From contig DGPN01000023.1 of the NCBI GenBank assembly GCA_002390455.1, forward strand, positions 1 through 64,000: DNA of 64,000 nt, in the 5' to 3' direction. The translations under genes and the position numbers were made by a program. Shown one piece after another: positions 1 to 8,446 of this stretch. Origin of the DNA: Flavobacteriaceae bacterium UBA4439 (lineage in GTDB: Bacteria > Bacteroidota > Bacteroidia > Flavobacteriales > Flavobacteriaceae). Each line of letters starts with the position of its first letter. Position 1 is the stretch's first letter. Under the pieces are notes generated by a model, which made no database searches, had not been told where the DNA came from, and was given only the letters and a program-made list of their open reading frames with translations.

Positions 1-420
1 TTAGAATTTTGGAATTCAAACTCAACCATTTTAGGTTCAACATTCGAAAGTTACAATGAACTTATAGAATTTCTAGGTGACTTAGATGATGATTCCGAAG
101 AAAGTCTTATTTTAAAATATTGTCAAATTCCTGATACGAGTTTTTTTAGTCATGTGGAATGGGGGGAATTTGAAAATAACTACAATCTTACAAGTGATGG
201 AGATGAATTGGATATTTCAAATTCAAATTTAACTATTGAAATATCGGACAGTAATGTTTACACAATAAAACTTCAAGGATGTCTTACTAAAACTAATTTA
301 CCTTTAAGTTTTTATTATAAGGGATATTTAGGATATTATGACAAAACATATACCGAACCTGGGAATGGAAATAAATCCTCGTCAAGACCGAAAAATACAA
401 GTTTGTTTTTTAATAAATAG
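1..420 (+). CDS. C-terminal part of an unknown protein (5' end outside window)
   Basis: The frame is open from the first base to TAA at 418-420, giving 139 visible residues, so the start lies to the left of the window. A GTG at 154 is an internal codon rather than a convincing start. The product is acidic and rich in Asn, Ser and Tyr, with short alternating hydrophobic segments that suggest beta structure. I see no signal peptide, membrane segment or known motif. It is followed by a decayed non-coding stretch with palindromes and a tRNA-like relic, so it may belong to an accessory segment. I do not recognise the family. Confidence 0.5.
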   Translation, partial: LEFWNSNSTILGSTFESYNELIEFLGDLDDDSEESLILKYCQIPDTSFFSHVEWGEFENNYNLTSDGDELDISNSNLTIEISDSNVYTIKLQGCLTKTNLPLSFYYKGYLGYYDKTYTEPGNGNKSSSRPKNTSLFFNK

Positions 421-444
421 TTAGTTGTTCTTTGTGAACATCTA

Positions 445-495
445 TTGTTCTTAATAAGAACAACTTAGAGTAAAATATGTTCTTATTAAGAACAA
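445..495. repeat. Pair of mutually inverted palindromes
   Basis: TTGTTCTTAATAAGAACAA (445-463) is nearly self-complementary. TGTTCTTATTAAGAACAA (478-495) is the exact reverse complement of 18 of its bases. Each unit can form a hairpin, and the two can pair with each other across a 14-nt spacer. They lie 25 nt after the stop codon of the truncated gene. Neither unit is followed by a T-run, so a simple terminator is unlikely. An operator or a mobile-element end is possible. Confidence 0.6.
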
Positions 496-536
496 TGTGT
501 AACTATAATTATTTGATTTACAGGTACTTATGTACT

Positions 537-558
537 GGTTCGATTCCTGGAGGTACCA
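537..558 (+). other. tRNA 3'-end-like relic (T-arm plus acceptor-like end)
   Basis: The sequence contains a T-loop core, GGTTCGATTCC, followed by TGGAGGTACCA, as at the 3' end of a tRNA. The flanking T-stem pairs badly and no upstream D-arm or anticodon arm can be folded, so it is not a functional tRNA. tRNA 3' ends left behind in this way often mark the attachment site of an integrated element. A chance resemblance cannot be excluded. Confidence 0.35.
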
Positions 559-564
559 CTTAAA

Positions 565-598
565 ATCCCTGAAAACATTAGTTTTCGGGGGTTTTTGT
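565..598 (+). terminator. Rho-independent terminator after the tRNA-like relic
   Basis: CCCTGAAAAC at 567-576 pairs with GTTTTCGGGG at 581-590 (one G-U pair, 4-nt loop), and GTTTTTGTT follows. It directly follows the tRNA-like 3' end, which fits a rightward transcript that once carried that RNA. Confidence 0.6.
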
Positions 599-712
599 TA
601 TATGCTTGACTATTTTTGCGCATTGCCTTTTCATAATAGTTCCAAGCAAATAAACCAACAGCTAATGGACTAAAAATCATATGCCAAACCCCTGTTTCAA
701 CAGAAAAACCGT

Positions 713-985
713 TTAGATTTGCAAGTTTTTACCTGACTTTTCCAGACTATTCTTGATGAGCTTATCCTCCATTGATGCTACCATACTGTGTGAATAATCT
801 TCTTTTCTATATACTTTTATCTCTTCTTTCTCTAATTGTTCTCTTAGTTTTCTTTTAAAGGTTTGTCAATCCCCTGATAATCTATACTTCTCAATCTTAT
901 GGTAGAAGTTTTTAATCAGTTTTGATTTCTTTTTTAGAACATCTACCATATGTCTTGCTTCTTCATCTGTTATATTTTCTATCAT
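713..985 (-). pseudogene. Small charged protein gene, interrupted by an in-frame TGA
   Basis: A 91-codon frame starts at ATG 985, eight bases after an AGGA-type ribosome site, and ends at TAA 713-715. Codon 40 (866-868) is TGA, where TGG (Trp) would keep the frame open. On both sides the reading is coherent: MIENITDEEARHMV at the start, then a Lys/Glu-rich helical stretch including KRKLREQLEKEE. I do not recognise the family; its size and charge suit a small DNA-associated or antitoxin-like protein. A second relic in another frame continues leftward (about 608-710) and reads like part of a membrane protein (WHMIFSPLAVGLFAW). The whole stretch looks like gene debris. Confidence 0.5.
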
Positions 986-1114
986 ATTATTTCCTTTCAG
1001 AGTATTTTAAAAAACAGTAATAAGCTCGTACTTGTAATACTTAATCAGTTCAAGGATTTTTGCGTTTATTCTCATAGGTTTTCTAACTTGTACTTTTATT
1101 TAAATCATCAAAAG

Positions 1115-2353
1115 ATGAAATCCTTTTCAAAAAATTGGATCAGCTTGGTACTCCTCACCACCAAGATCCTCTTTTCCCAAGGTTTTAAAATTGAAACCGA
1201 TCAAGGCACTCAATATGTGACCGATGAAAGAGTTTGTAACGGTCGCTACTGGACAGAAGAAGAAGGCAAAACGAAATTAGAGGAGTTTTCAAATCTTTGG
1301 GATACTGCCCAATCATGGGGAAAAAGGGCAAAAGCCATCAGAGAAAACCTCTTGGCTGGAATGCAATGGGATAAAATTTCCATATACGACGGCAAAATCA
1401 AGGTCATCAAACACTCCAAAAAAACAATGGATGGCTATACGGTAGAAAATATTGCTTTAGAAAGCTTTCCAGGGTTTTATGTTACTGGTAACCTTTACCG
1501 TCCCCTTCAAAAGCAAAAACAATATGCTGCTATTTTGAGCCCCCACGGACATCTTGATGACAAGCGATTAAAAGAAGATGTCCAATATCGCAGTGCCTAT
1601 TTGGCCAGCAAAGGCGCCATCGTTTTTGCCTACGACATGGTGGGATTTGGTGAAAACCATCAAATCAGACACAAAATGCCCATCAGTCTTTTATTACAAA
1701 CTTGGAATAGTAAACGCGTACTGGACTATTTACTTAGCCTTCCCGAAGTGGATACACAAAGAATCGGTATGACTGGTGGCTCTGGTGGAGGCACACAAAC
1801 CTTTATCCTCACTGCCATCGATCAAAGGATCAAAGTATCTGTACCTGTGGTACAAGTCTCCGCCCATTTTTTTGGAGGCTGCGCTTGCGAGAGTGGAATG
1901 CCCGTTCACAAAACGGCCAATTTACAAACCAATAATGTTGAGATCGCTGCCCTAGCCGCCCCTCGTCCAATGCTTTTAGTCTCCAACGGCGACGATTGGA
2001 CTCGGAATACTCCTAAAGTTGAATTTCCCTACATCCAAAAAGTTTATCAAGTCATGGGAAAAAGCAATAGCGTTGAAAATATTCACCTACCCAATGAAAA
2101 ACACGATTATGGATATTCCAAAAGAATAGCCGCTTATGCTTTTCTCTCAAAACACCTAAAACTCGATCTCGACAAGACTACAAAAGAAAATAATTTTGAA
2201 GAGGACTTTATAAAGATTCTAAGTCCAGATCAACTCCGAGTATTTTCACCCGAAAAACCCAGACCCGATAACGCCTTTAAAAATGAATATGAAGTTCTGA
2301 AATTCCTTCAATTTCCTACCGAAGAAGTTCCATATGTATATTATAAAAATTAA
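1115..2353 (+). CDS. Secreted alpha/beta hydrolase (acetyl-xylan-esterase/DLH-like)
   Basis: This is a 412-residue exported serine hydrolase. The start at 1115 gives an N-terminal signal peptide (KNWISLVLLTTKILFSQ); the frame stays open upstream, but that stretch reads like non-coding DNA. The fold signature includes HGH in the oxyanion region near residue 144, the nucleophile elbow GGSGGG with Ser223, acid Asp293 or Asp294 in NGDD, and His330 in EKHDYG. Family relatives deacylate carbohydrates or other esters, but the substrate cannot be read from sequence. It is 49 nt upstream of the heme-lipoprotein gene and on the same strand, so it is probably the first gene of that operon. Confidence 0.8.
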   Translation: MKSFSKNWISLVLLTTKILFSQGFKIETDQGTQYVTDERVCNGRYWTEEEGKTKLEEFSNLWDTAQSWGKRAKAIRENLLAGMQWDKISIYDGKIKVIKHSKKTMDGYTVENIALESFPGFYVTGNLYRPLQKQKQYAAILSPHGHLDDKRLKEDVQYRSAYLASKGAIVFAYDMVGFGENHQIRHKMPISLLLQTWNSKRVLDYLLSLPEVDTQRIGMTGGSGGGTQTFILTAIDQRIKVSVPVVQVSAHFFGGCACESGMPVHKTANLQTNNVEIAALAAPRPMLLVSNGDDWTRNTPKVEFPYIQKVYQVMGKSNSVENIHLPNEKHDYGYSKRIAAYAFLSKHLKLDLDKTTKENNFEEDFIKILSPDQLRVFSPEKPRPDNAFKNEYEVLKFLQFPTEEVPYVYYKN

Positions 2354-2402
2354 TTAACTTAGTGCAGACCATTTCACACCAGTTCAAACCCGTTTGATGA
2401 TT

Positions 2403-5400
2403 ATGAAAAAGATTTTTGCTGTTGTTTTTGTGGCAGGGCTTTTACTCTCTTGCTCACTAGAAGTTCCAACTGAAATTACTCAAGAATTCAGTACTTTACC
2501 AGAAGTGGTCGACTTCAATTACCACGTCAAACCCATACTCTCAGACCGATGTTATCAATGCCATGGACCCGACGAAAAAACACGAAAAGCAGGACTAAGA
2601 CTGGATGTAGAATCTATCGCATTTTCCAAACTCGAAAGTGGTAAAAGAGCTTTCAGCCCTGGGAGTTTATATAAAAGTGAGGGTGCTCGTAGGATACTTC
2701 ACGATGATCCCGATCTACTCATGCCTCCACCGGAAGCCAACTTGTCTTTGACCAACAGAGAAAAAGCCATCATTTTTAAATGGATTGAGCAAGGTGCAGA
2801 ATGGAAAGAGCACTGGGCCTTTCTCCCCCCTCAAAATAAAAAGTCCATTACAAAGGACAAGTCCTTCCATAATCCAATAGATGGATTTATCAAAAACAGA
2901 TTGGAACAAGAAGGCTTAGATTTTTCTCCTAAAGCCAGTAAAGCCATTTTGGCCAGAAGGCTCTTTTTAGATTTGACAGGATTGCCTCCCTCCATTGAGG
3001 AACTAGACACCTTTCTTAATGACAAAAGTGATAAGGCCTATGAAAGTCTTGTGGATCGACTCCTCAGCACCGATGCCTATGCAGAGCGCTTAACCCTCGA
3101 TTGGCTCGACCTGTCTCGCTATGCAGATTCCCACGGTTTGCATGCCGATGGTGTCAGAACCATGTGGCCCTGGAGAGATTGGGTCCTCAAAGCCTTTAAA
3201 GAGAACATGCCCTACGACCAATTCGTGACCTGGCAACTGGCAGGAGATCTCCTCCCCGAAGCCACCCAAGAACAAAAGCTCGCTACCGCTTTCAACAGAA
3301 ACAGTCCCATGACCGCAGAAGGAGGGGTCATCGACGAAGAATGGCGTTTACATTATGTTTTTGACCGTACCGAAACCCTTTCCACCGCTTTTTTGGGACT
3401 CACAGTAGCCTGTGCAAAATGCCACGATCATAAATTCGATCCCATTTCTCAAAAAGATTATTTCCAACTTACCGCTTTTTTCAACAACATTCGAGAACTC
3501 GGGATGACCGGGGATGACGGAGAATTTGGACCACTATTACCTCTGTCTGATGAGGAAACCCAAAGTAAACTCGACCAACTCAATGAAGGGTTGAACTCCA
3601 TCAAAAAGAATATTGCCATTACCAGCCAACAACTCCAAGAAGTATACCAATACTCCGAAGAACTTATTTCCAATACCAACCCAAAACCTGAATTGGTCTT
3701 TCATGGTACATTCGAAAAAATGGCTAAGATCAAAAAAGACAGACACAGCGTGGACGGCAAAAAAGATTTCTATGGTAGAGTTGATCAAATGCCCGAAATC
3801 GTTCCTGGTGTAAAAGGCAACGCTTTTCAGTTCAGTAAAGATCACGATCACTTACACATCACCAACAATTTGATTCCCAACCTAGAATGGACCGACCCAT
3901 TCTCCCTTTCCATTTGGTTGAATACCAGTAAAAGAAAAGAAGGATCTTCCCAAACACTGGTGGCCAATTCTGGTGGGAAAAATGAACTTTGGCGCGGATG
4001 GGAATATTTTCTGGACGACCAAAACAGAGTCAACCTCCGCCTGATCAATGTAGCACCCTCCAACCTCATCCACGTAAGATCGGTAGACTCCCTTCAACTG
4101 AATGCTTGGCACCACCTTACCCTTACTGTGGACGGTAGCGGAAAAACCGAAGGGGTTCAGTTTTTTCACAATGGAAAAGAAATAGAAACTGTAGGCATTG
4201 TCAACAACCTATACAAAACGATGAAGCCAACCAGTCGCAACAGAGAAAAAGGATTTGTCAGTACCAAAAGAGATTTTGCGGTTGGACGATCCTACGAAGG
4301 TTCAACCGGCGACTTTGGACTTTTCACTGGTAAGCTCGATGAACTGAAATTCTTCAACGGAGTACTCACCCCCTTCGAAGTCCAATCGATTTATTCCGAA
4401 AACTCCAAACAAAAAGAAGAAATCAAATGGCCAATGGTGCAAAAACACCTCATTGAGAAAGATCCCAAAATCCTTCAGCTCAAAAAGCAACTCAAAGAAA
4501 ACCGCGAAGAATACTTGGAAATCTATGCACCCATAAACGAAATTATGGTCATGCGTGAAATGGAGGAACCTCGCCCTACCTACCTCTACAACCGAGGGAA
4601 TTACAACGAACCCCTTTATACTGTTGAGGCCAAAGTGCCGGAAATACTGCCTTCAATGGATGAAAAATTCCCCAAAAACCGATTGGGTCTCAGTCAGTGG
4701 CTTTTTGATCCCAAAAACCCACTTACCGCCAGAGTCGCTGTAAACCGATATTGGCAAATGATCTTTGGAAAAGGATTGGTAGCCACCCCCGACGATTTTG
4801 GAGTTCAAGGGCAATTGCCCTCCCATCCTGAATTGCTCGATTGGTTAGCGATAAATTTCAGCCAAAATTGGGATGTAAAAGCTTTGATCAAAAAAATGGT
4901 CCTTTCACAAACCTACCAACAGCAATCGGTGAGTAATCCAACCCTCGATCAAAAAGATCCTGAAAATCTTCTTTTAGCGCGAGCCAATGCCGCCCGATTA
5001 CCCGCTGAAATCATAAGGGACAATGCCCTTAAAATCAGTGGATTGCTCAATCCCAAAATAGGAGGGGAAAGCGTCCTGCCCTATCAGCCCAAAGGGCTTT
5101 GGAAAGAAAAAAATAACTTTTCCACCTTTCTTTTGGAATACGAAGAATCTAAAGGAGAAGACCTCTATCGAAGAGGACTCTACACCTTTATTCGACGAAC
5201 TTCACCACCCCCCAATATGCTCACTTTCGATGCCACTTCAAGAGAGGTGTGTACCGTCAAAAGAGATGTAACTTCTACCCCACTGCAAGCGCTGGTACTG
5301 CTCAATGATCCTCAATTTTTTGAAGCGTCTAGGGTTTTTGCAGAACGTATCATCAATAGCAAAAACACCCTTGAAGAACAAATCAGTCACGGATTCCGAT

Positions 5401-5621
5401 TGGCCACCGCTCGACATCCCAGAGAAAATGAACTAGAAATATTGGTCGATCTCTACAACAGTCAATACCAATATTTTAGACAGAACAGAGACAAAGCCTA
5501 TCAAGTCATTAGCGTAGGGGAAAAACCAAGAGATAAAAGCATAAACGGTGCAAAAACCGCTGCCATGACAATGGTCGCCAATACTTTACTCAATCACGAT
5601 GAAACTTATACCAAACGATAA
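2403..5621 (+). CDS. Planctomycete-type cytochrome c lipoprotein (PSCyt1-DUF1549-LamG-DUF1553)
   Basis: This is a lipoprotein of about 1072 residues. ATG 2403 is chosen because it gives MKKIFAVVF and a lipobox ending in Cys17. The order of parts is a PSCyt1 segment with heme motif CYQCH (Cys50, Cys53, His54), a DUF1549 region (about 150-360) with a second CxxCH at Cys337 (CAKCH), a LamG/concanavalin-like middle (about 430-660), and DUF1553 (about 740-1000). This architecture is abundant in Planctomycetes and Verrucomicrobia and patchy in Bacteroidota. Its role is unproven; the heme motifs suggest periplasmic redox chemistry and LamG suggests glycan contact. Its stop codon is one base from the next start, indicating coupling. 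Confidence 0.88.
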   Translation: MKKIFAVVFVAGLLLSCSLEVPTEITQEFSTLPEVVDFNYHVKPILSDRCYQCHGPDEKTRKAGLRLDVESIAFSKLESGKRAFSPGSLYKSEGARRILHDDPDLLMPPPEANLSLTNREKAIIFKWIEQGAEWKEHWAFLPPQNKKSITKDKSFHNPIDGFIKNRLEQEGLDFSPKASKAILARRLFLDLTGLPPSIEELDTFLNDKSDKAYESLVDRLLSTDAYAERLTLDWLDLSRYADSHGLHADGVRTMWPWRDWVLKAFKENMPYDQFVTWQLAGDLLPEATQEQKLATAFNRNSPMTAEGGVIDEEWRLHYVFDRTETLSTAFLGLTVACAKCHDHKFDPISQKDYFQLTAFFNNIRELGMTGDDGEFGPLLPLSDEETQSKLDQLNEGLNSIKKNIAITSQQLQEVYQYSEELISNTNPKPELVFHGTFEKMAKIKKDRHSVDGKKDFYGRVDQMPEIVPGVKGNAFQFSKDHDHLHITNNLIPNLEWTDPFSLSIWLNTSKRKEGSSQTLVANSGGKNELWRGWEYFLDDQNRVNLRLINVAPSNLIHVRSVDSLQLNAWHHLTLTVDGSGKTEGVQFFHNGKEIETVGIVNNLYKTMKPTSRNREKGFVSTKRDFAVGRSYEGSTGDFGLFTGKLDELKFFNGVLTPFEVQSIYSENSKQKEEIKWPMVQKHLIEKDPKILQLKKQLKENREEYLEIYAPINEIMVMREMEEPRPTYLYNRGNYNEPLYTVEAKVPEILPSMDEKFPKNRLGLSQWLFDPKNPLTARVAVNRYWQMIFGKGLVATPDDFGVQGQLPSHPELLDWLAINFSQNWDVKALIKKMVLSQTYQQQSVSNPTLDQKDPENLLLARANAARLPAEIIRDNALKISGLLNPKIGGESVLPYQPKGLWKEKNNFSTFLLEYEESKGEDLYRRGLYTFIRRTSPPPNMLTFDATSREVCTVKRDVTSTPLQALVLLNDPQFFEASRVFAERIINSKNTLEEQISHGFRLATARHPRENELEILVDLYNSQYQYFRQNRDKAYQVISVGEKPRDKSINGAKTAAMTMVANTLLNHDETYTKR

Positions 5622-5622
5622 G

Positions 5623-7086
5623 ATGCACTGCAACGATCACCATCACGAAAACAAGAACTACTCCCGTAGGGACTTTCTAACCAAAACCTCCCTCGGGCTA
5701 GGAGCACTTTCCTTAGGCTCCATGATCAGTCCCGTAAATGCCTACGGTCAAAGCGAATTTTTAAACCTTTTGGACAGTGAAAAAATGAAATTGCCCCACT
5801 TTGTTCCCAAAGCCAAAAGGGTCATCTACCTTTTTCAAAGTGGAGCCCCATCGCAGTTGGATCTCTTTGACTACAAACCCAAACTCAATGAAATGTTTGG
5901 TAAAGAGGTTCCCAAAAGCATCATCGGAGAGCAACGGCTCACTGGTATGTCCTCTGGACAGAATTCATTCCCTATGGCTGGGTCTTTGTTCCAGTTCAAC
6001 CAACACGGACAGAGCGGAGCGTGGATGAGCGAACTCATGCCCTACACTTCAAAAATCGTCGATGATCTTTGCTTTATCAAATCCATGTACACCGATGCCA
6101 TTAATCATGACCCGGCCATGACTATGATTCAAACCGGATCGGAACTTCCTGGGCGGCCTTCCATCGGATCTTGGCTCAGCTATGGTTTAGGTACCGACAA
6201 TAAAAACCTACCCGAATTTGTCGTTTTGGTTACCAAAGGCAAAAACGGTCAACCCCTATACTCCCGACTTTGGGGCAACGGCTTTCTCCCCTCCCAACAT
6301 CAAGGGGTGCAATTTCGCTCTGGAAAAGATGCTGTTCTCTATCTCGACAATCCACCAGGCGTTAGCAGTGGCATCAGAGAGGAACAACTCAAATCCCTTG
6401 AAAAATTACAACGCATTCAGCATGCCGATATTGGAGATCCCGAAATTTTAACTAAAATTTCCAACTACGAAATGGCCTACCGTATGCAAACTTCAGTACC
6501 TGAAGTAATGGACGTATCCGATGAACCAGAATACATTTTTGACCTCTATGGTGAAGACAGTAAAAATCCTGGCACCTTTGCTGCCAACTGCTTACTCGCC
6601 CGAAAATTGGTTGAAAAAGACGTCAAATTCATTCAACTCTATCACCGCGGCTGGGATCAACACGGTAATCTGCCCAAGGACATCAAAAAACAGGCAAAAG
6701 AAACCGATCAGGCCACCGCTGCCCTGATTCAAGACCTCAAACAAAGAGGCTTACTAGAAGATACCTTGGTTATCTGGGGAGGTGAGTTTGGCAGAACCAA
6801 CTACTCACAAGGAATGCTCAAACCCGACAACTACGGTAGAGACCATCACCCGCGTTGTTTTACCATATTCATGGCAGGGGCTGGCGTCAAAAAAGGAATC
6901 ACCATTGGTGCCACCGACGATTTTGGATACAACATCGCCGAAAGACCCGTTCACGTTCACGATTTTCAGGCCACACTTATGCACCTGCTCGGCATTGATC
7001 ACGAAAAATTAACCTTTAAATTCCAAGGCAGACGATACCGATTGACCGACGTACACGGCAATGTGGTTAAAGAAGTTTTGGCCTAG
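5623..7086 (+). CDS. Tat-exported DUF1501 protein
   Basis: This is a 487-residue member of DUF1501, an alkaline-phosphatase/sulfatase-superfamily fold nearly always encoded next to DUF1549/DUF1553 genes. I place the start at ATG 5623, one base after the upstream TAA; an in-frame ATG at 5599 overlapping the previous gene is the alternative. The N-terminus has a His-rich lead (HCNDHHHEN), then twin arginines in SRRDFL (Arg15-Arg16) and a hydrophobic h-region, so it is probably exported folded through Tat. Conserved features include HRGWDQHGN, GGEFGR and GRDHHP, with His and Asp residues that could bind metal. The reaction is unknown. Confidence 0.88.
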   Translation: MHCNDHHHENKNYSRRDFLTKTSLGLGALSLGSMISPVNAYGQSEFLNLLDSEKMKLPHFVPKAKRVIYLFQSGAPSQLDLFDYKPKLNEMFGKEVPKSIIGEQRLTGMSSGQNSFPMAGSLFQFNQHGQSGAWMSELMPYTSKIVDDLCFIKSMYTDAINHDPAMTMIQTGSELPGRPSIGSWLSYGLGTDNKNLPEFVVLVTKGKNGQPLYSRLWGNGFLPSQHQGVQFRSGKDAVLYLDNPPGVSSGIREEQLKSLEKLQRIQHADIGDPEILTKISNYEMAYRMQTSVPEVMDVSDEPEYIFDLYGEDSKNPGTFAANCLLARKLVEKDVKFIQLYHRGWDQHGNLPKDIKKQAKETDQATAALIQDLKQRGLLEDTLVIWGGEFGRTNYSQGMLKPDNYGRDHHPRCFTIFMAGAGVKKGITIGATDDFGYNIAERPVHVHDFQATLMHLLGIDHEKLTFKFQGRRYRLTDVHGNVVKEVLA

Positions 7087-7090
7087 ACCT

Positions 7091-8446
7091 ATGCTTACAG
7101 AATTCCTCGATTTCCTCGGCAGCCTCCACCCTCTGATAGTTCACCTACCCATCGGCATCATACTACTGACCATTGCCATTGATGTCTTTATGCGAAATAA
7201 AAACAACAGCGTATACCGAGTCATCACTATGGGTTGGTTCTTTACCTTTTTCACTGGACTTTTGGCTGCTCTATTTGGTTGGTTTTTGGGAGATAATGGC
7301 TACTATTTCGAATCACAGATCAACATTCACCGTTGGAGTGGAATCGCTTTAGTAAGCCTGAGTTTTATCATCTGGGTACTGAGATACATCAACTTCCGAT
7401 TTTCTAAACCCTTTAACCGTTCCCTTAACCTGACCACAATTATACTGTTGATGGTTACGGGTCATTTTGGTGGAGAGATGACTCATGGTCAAAACTACCT
7501 ATTCGAAAACCTTCCCTATATCGAAAAAGAAATATCGTTAGTAAAACTCTCCGAAGCCAAACGATCCAAAGCCGATTCCCTAATGGTTTATGAAGATTTG
7601 ATCCACCCCATTTTGGAAGAAAAATGTATGGCCTGTCACAACCAAAACCATGCATACGGCGGACTCAATATGAGCGCCTTTGAAAGTATGGTCAAAGGGG
7701 GAAATAGTGGTACAGGGATTAAAAAAGGTAAGCCCTACGAAAGTTTGATCTACAAAAGAGTAAGTTTCCCTCACGACCACCCTAAGTTCATGCCTCCAGC
7801 TGGAGTTCCGCTCAGCTACGACCAAATCGCAACGCTGGAATGGTGGATCGATAATGGTGCGGAAAAACAAATACCAGTAACCTCGGTACGGAACGACGCG
7901 AAAATCCAACGCATGATAGAAATACAATACGGCCTTGACCTAAAAGAAAAAACCTTTCTGGAAACCCTCAAACTGGCCTCCCCCTCCCCCGAAATGCTTA
8001 AGTCTATTCAGGGAGAAAAATATTTTTTTCGTTATCTAAATCCTGAACAGAGTTTTATGGATTTAAAATTCACCAAAAAAGAGATCAATACAAAAGACCT
8101 GATCAACATTCAGAAAGTCAAGAAAAACATCGTCTGGCTCAACCTGATGGACTGTATGCTCAAGGACGATCACCTGGGTTACCTCAATGATTTTCCTAAC
8201 CTTACCCGACTTAAGATTCAAAAAAATCCATTGATTACGAACAAGGGTATAGAAGCCCTGAAAAACCTGGAAAACCTCAGCGAACTAAATCTCTATGGCA
8301 CCCGAGTCAGTGATGCCGCTCTGATAACGTTGGGACAAATACAAAGCCTCAAAAAATTGTTCCTTTGGAATACGCGCATTACCCCCCAAGCCATTGCAGA
8401 TTTTAAAGCCCAACATCCTGAAATAGAAATCGTCGCAGGGCTATAG
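7091..8446 (+). CDS. DUF2231 membrane protein with cytochrome c motif and C-terminal LRRs
   Basis: This is a 451-residue protein starting at ATG 7091, four bases after the DUF1501 stop. The N-terminal DUF2231-type part (about 5-135) has four hydrophobic helices, including LHPLIVHLPIGIILL. A periplasmic cytochrome c-like part carries heme motif CMACH (Cys179, Cys182, His183) and a downstream FMPPAG Met ligand candidate. Leucine-rich repeats fill roughly residues 350-450 (LTRLKIQKN, LSELNLYGT, LKKLFLWNT). It probably anchors the operon's redox proteins in the inner membrane and passes electrons, but that is inference. Its stop abuts the rmuC stop with no gap. Confidence 0.85.
   Translation: MLTEFLDFLGSLHPLIVHLPIGIILLTIAIDVFMRNKNNSVYRVITMGWFFTFFTGLLAALFGWFLGDNGYYFESQINIHRWSGIALVSLSFIIWVLRYINFRFSKPFNRSLNLTTIILLMVTGHFGGEMTHGQNYLFENLPYIEKEISLVKLSEAKRSKADSLMVYEDLIHPILEEKCMACHNQNHAYGGLNMSAFESMVKGGNSGTGIKKGKPYESLIYKRVSFPHDHPKFMPPAGVPLSYDQIATLEWWIDNGAEKQIPVTSVRNDAKIQRMIEIQYGLDLKEKTFLETLKLASPSPEMLKSIQGEKYFFRYLNPEQSFMDLKFTKKEINTKDLINIQKVKKNIVWLNLMDCMLKDDHLGYLNDFPNLTRLKIQKNPLITNKGIEALKNLENLSELNLYGTRVSDAALITLGQIQSLKKLFLWNTRITPQAIADFKAQHPEIEIVAGL

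Noticed and set aside
608..632. 15-base match (GCGCATTGCCTTTTC) between the left region and repeat copy B
   Set aside because: A match of this length is expected by chance in a 64-kb window and the similarity stops at once on both sides.
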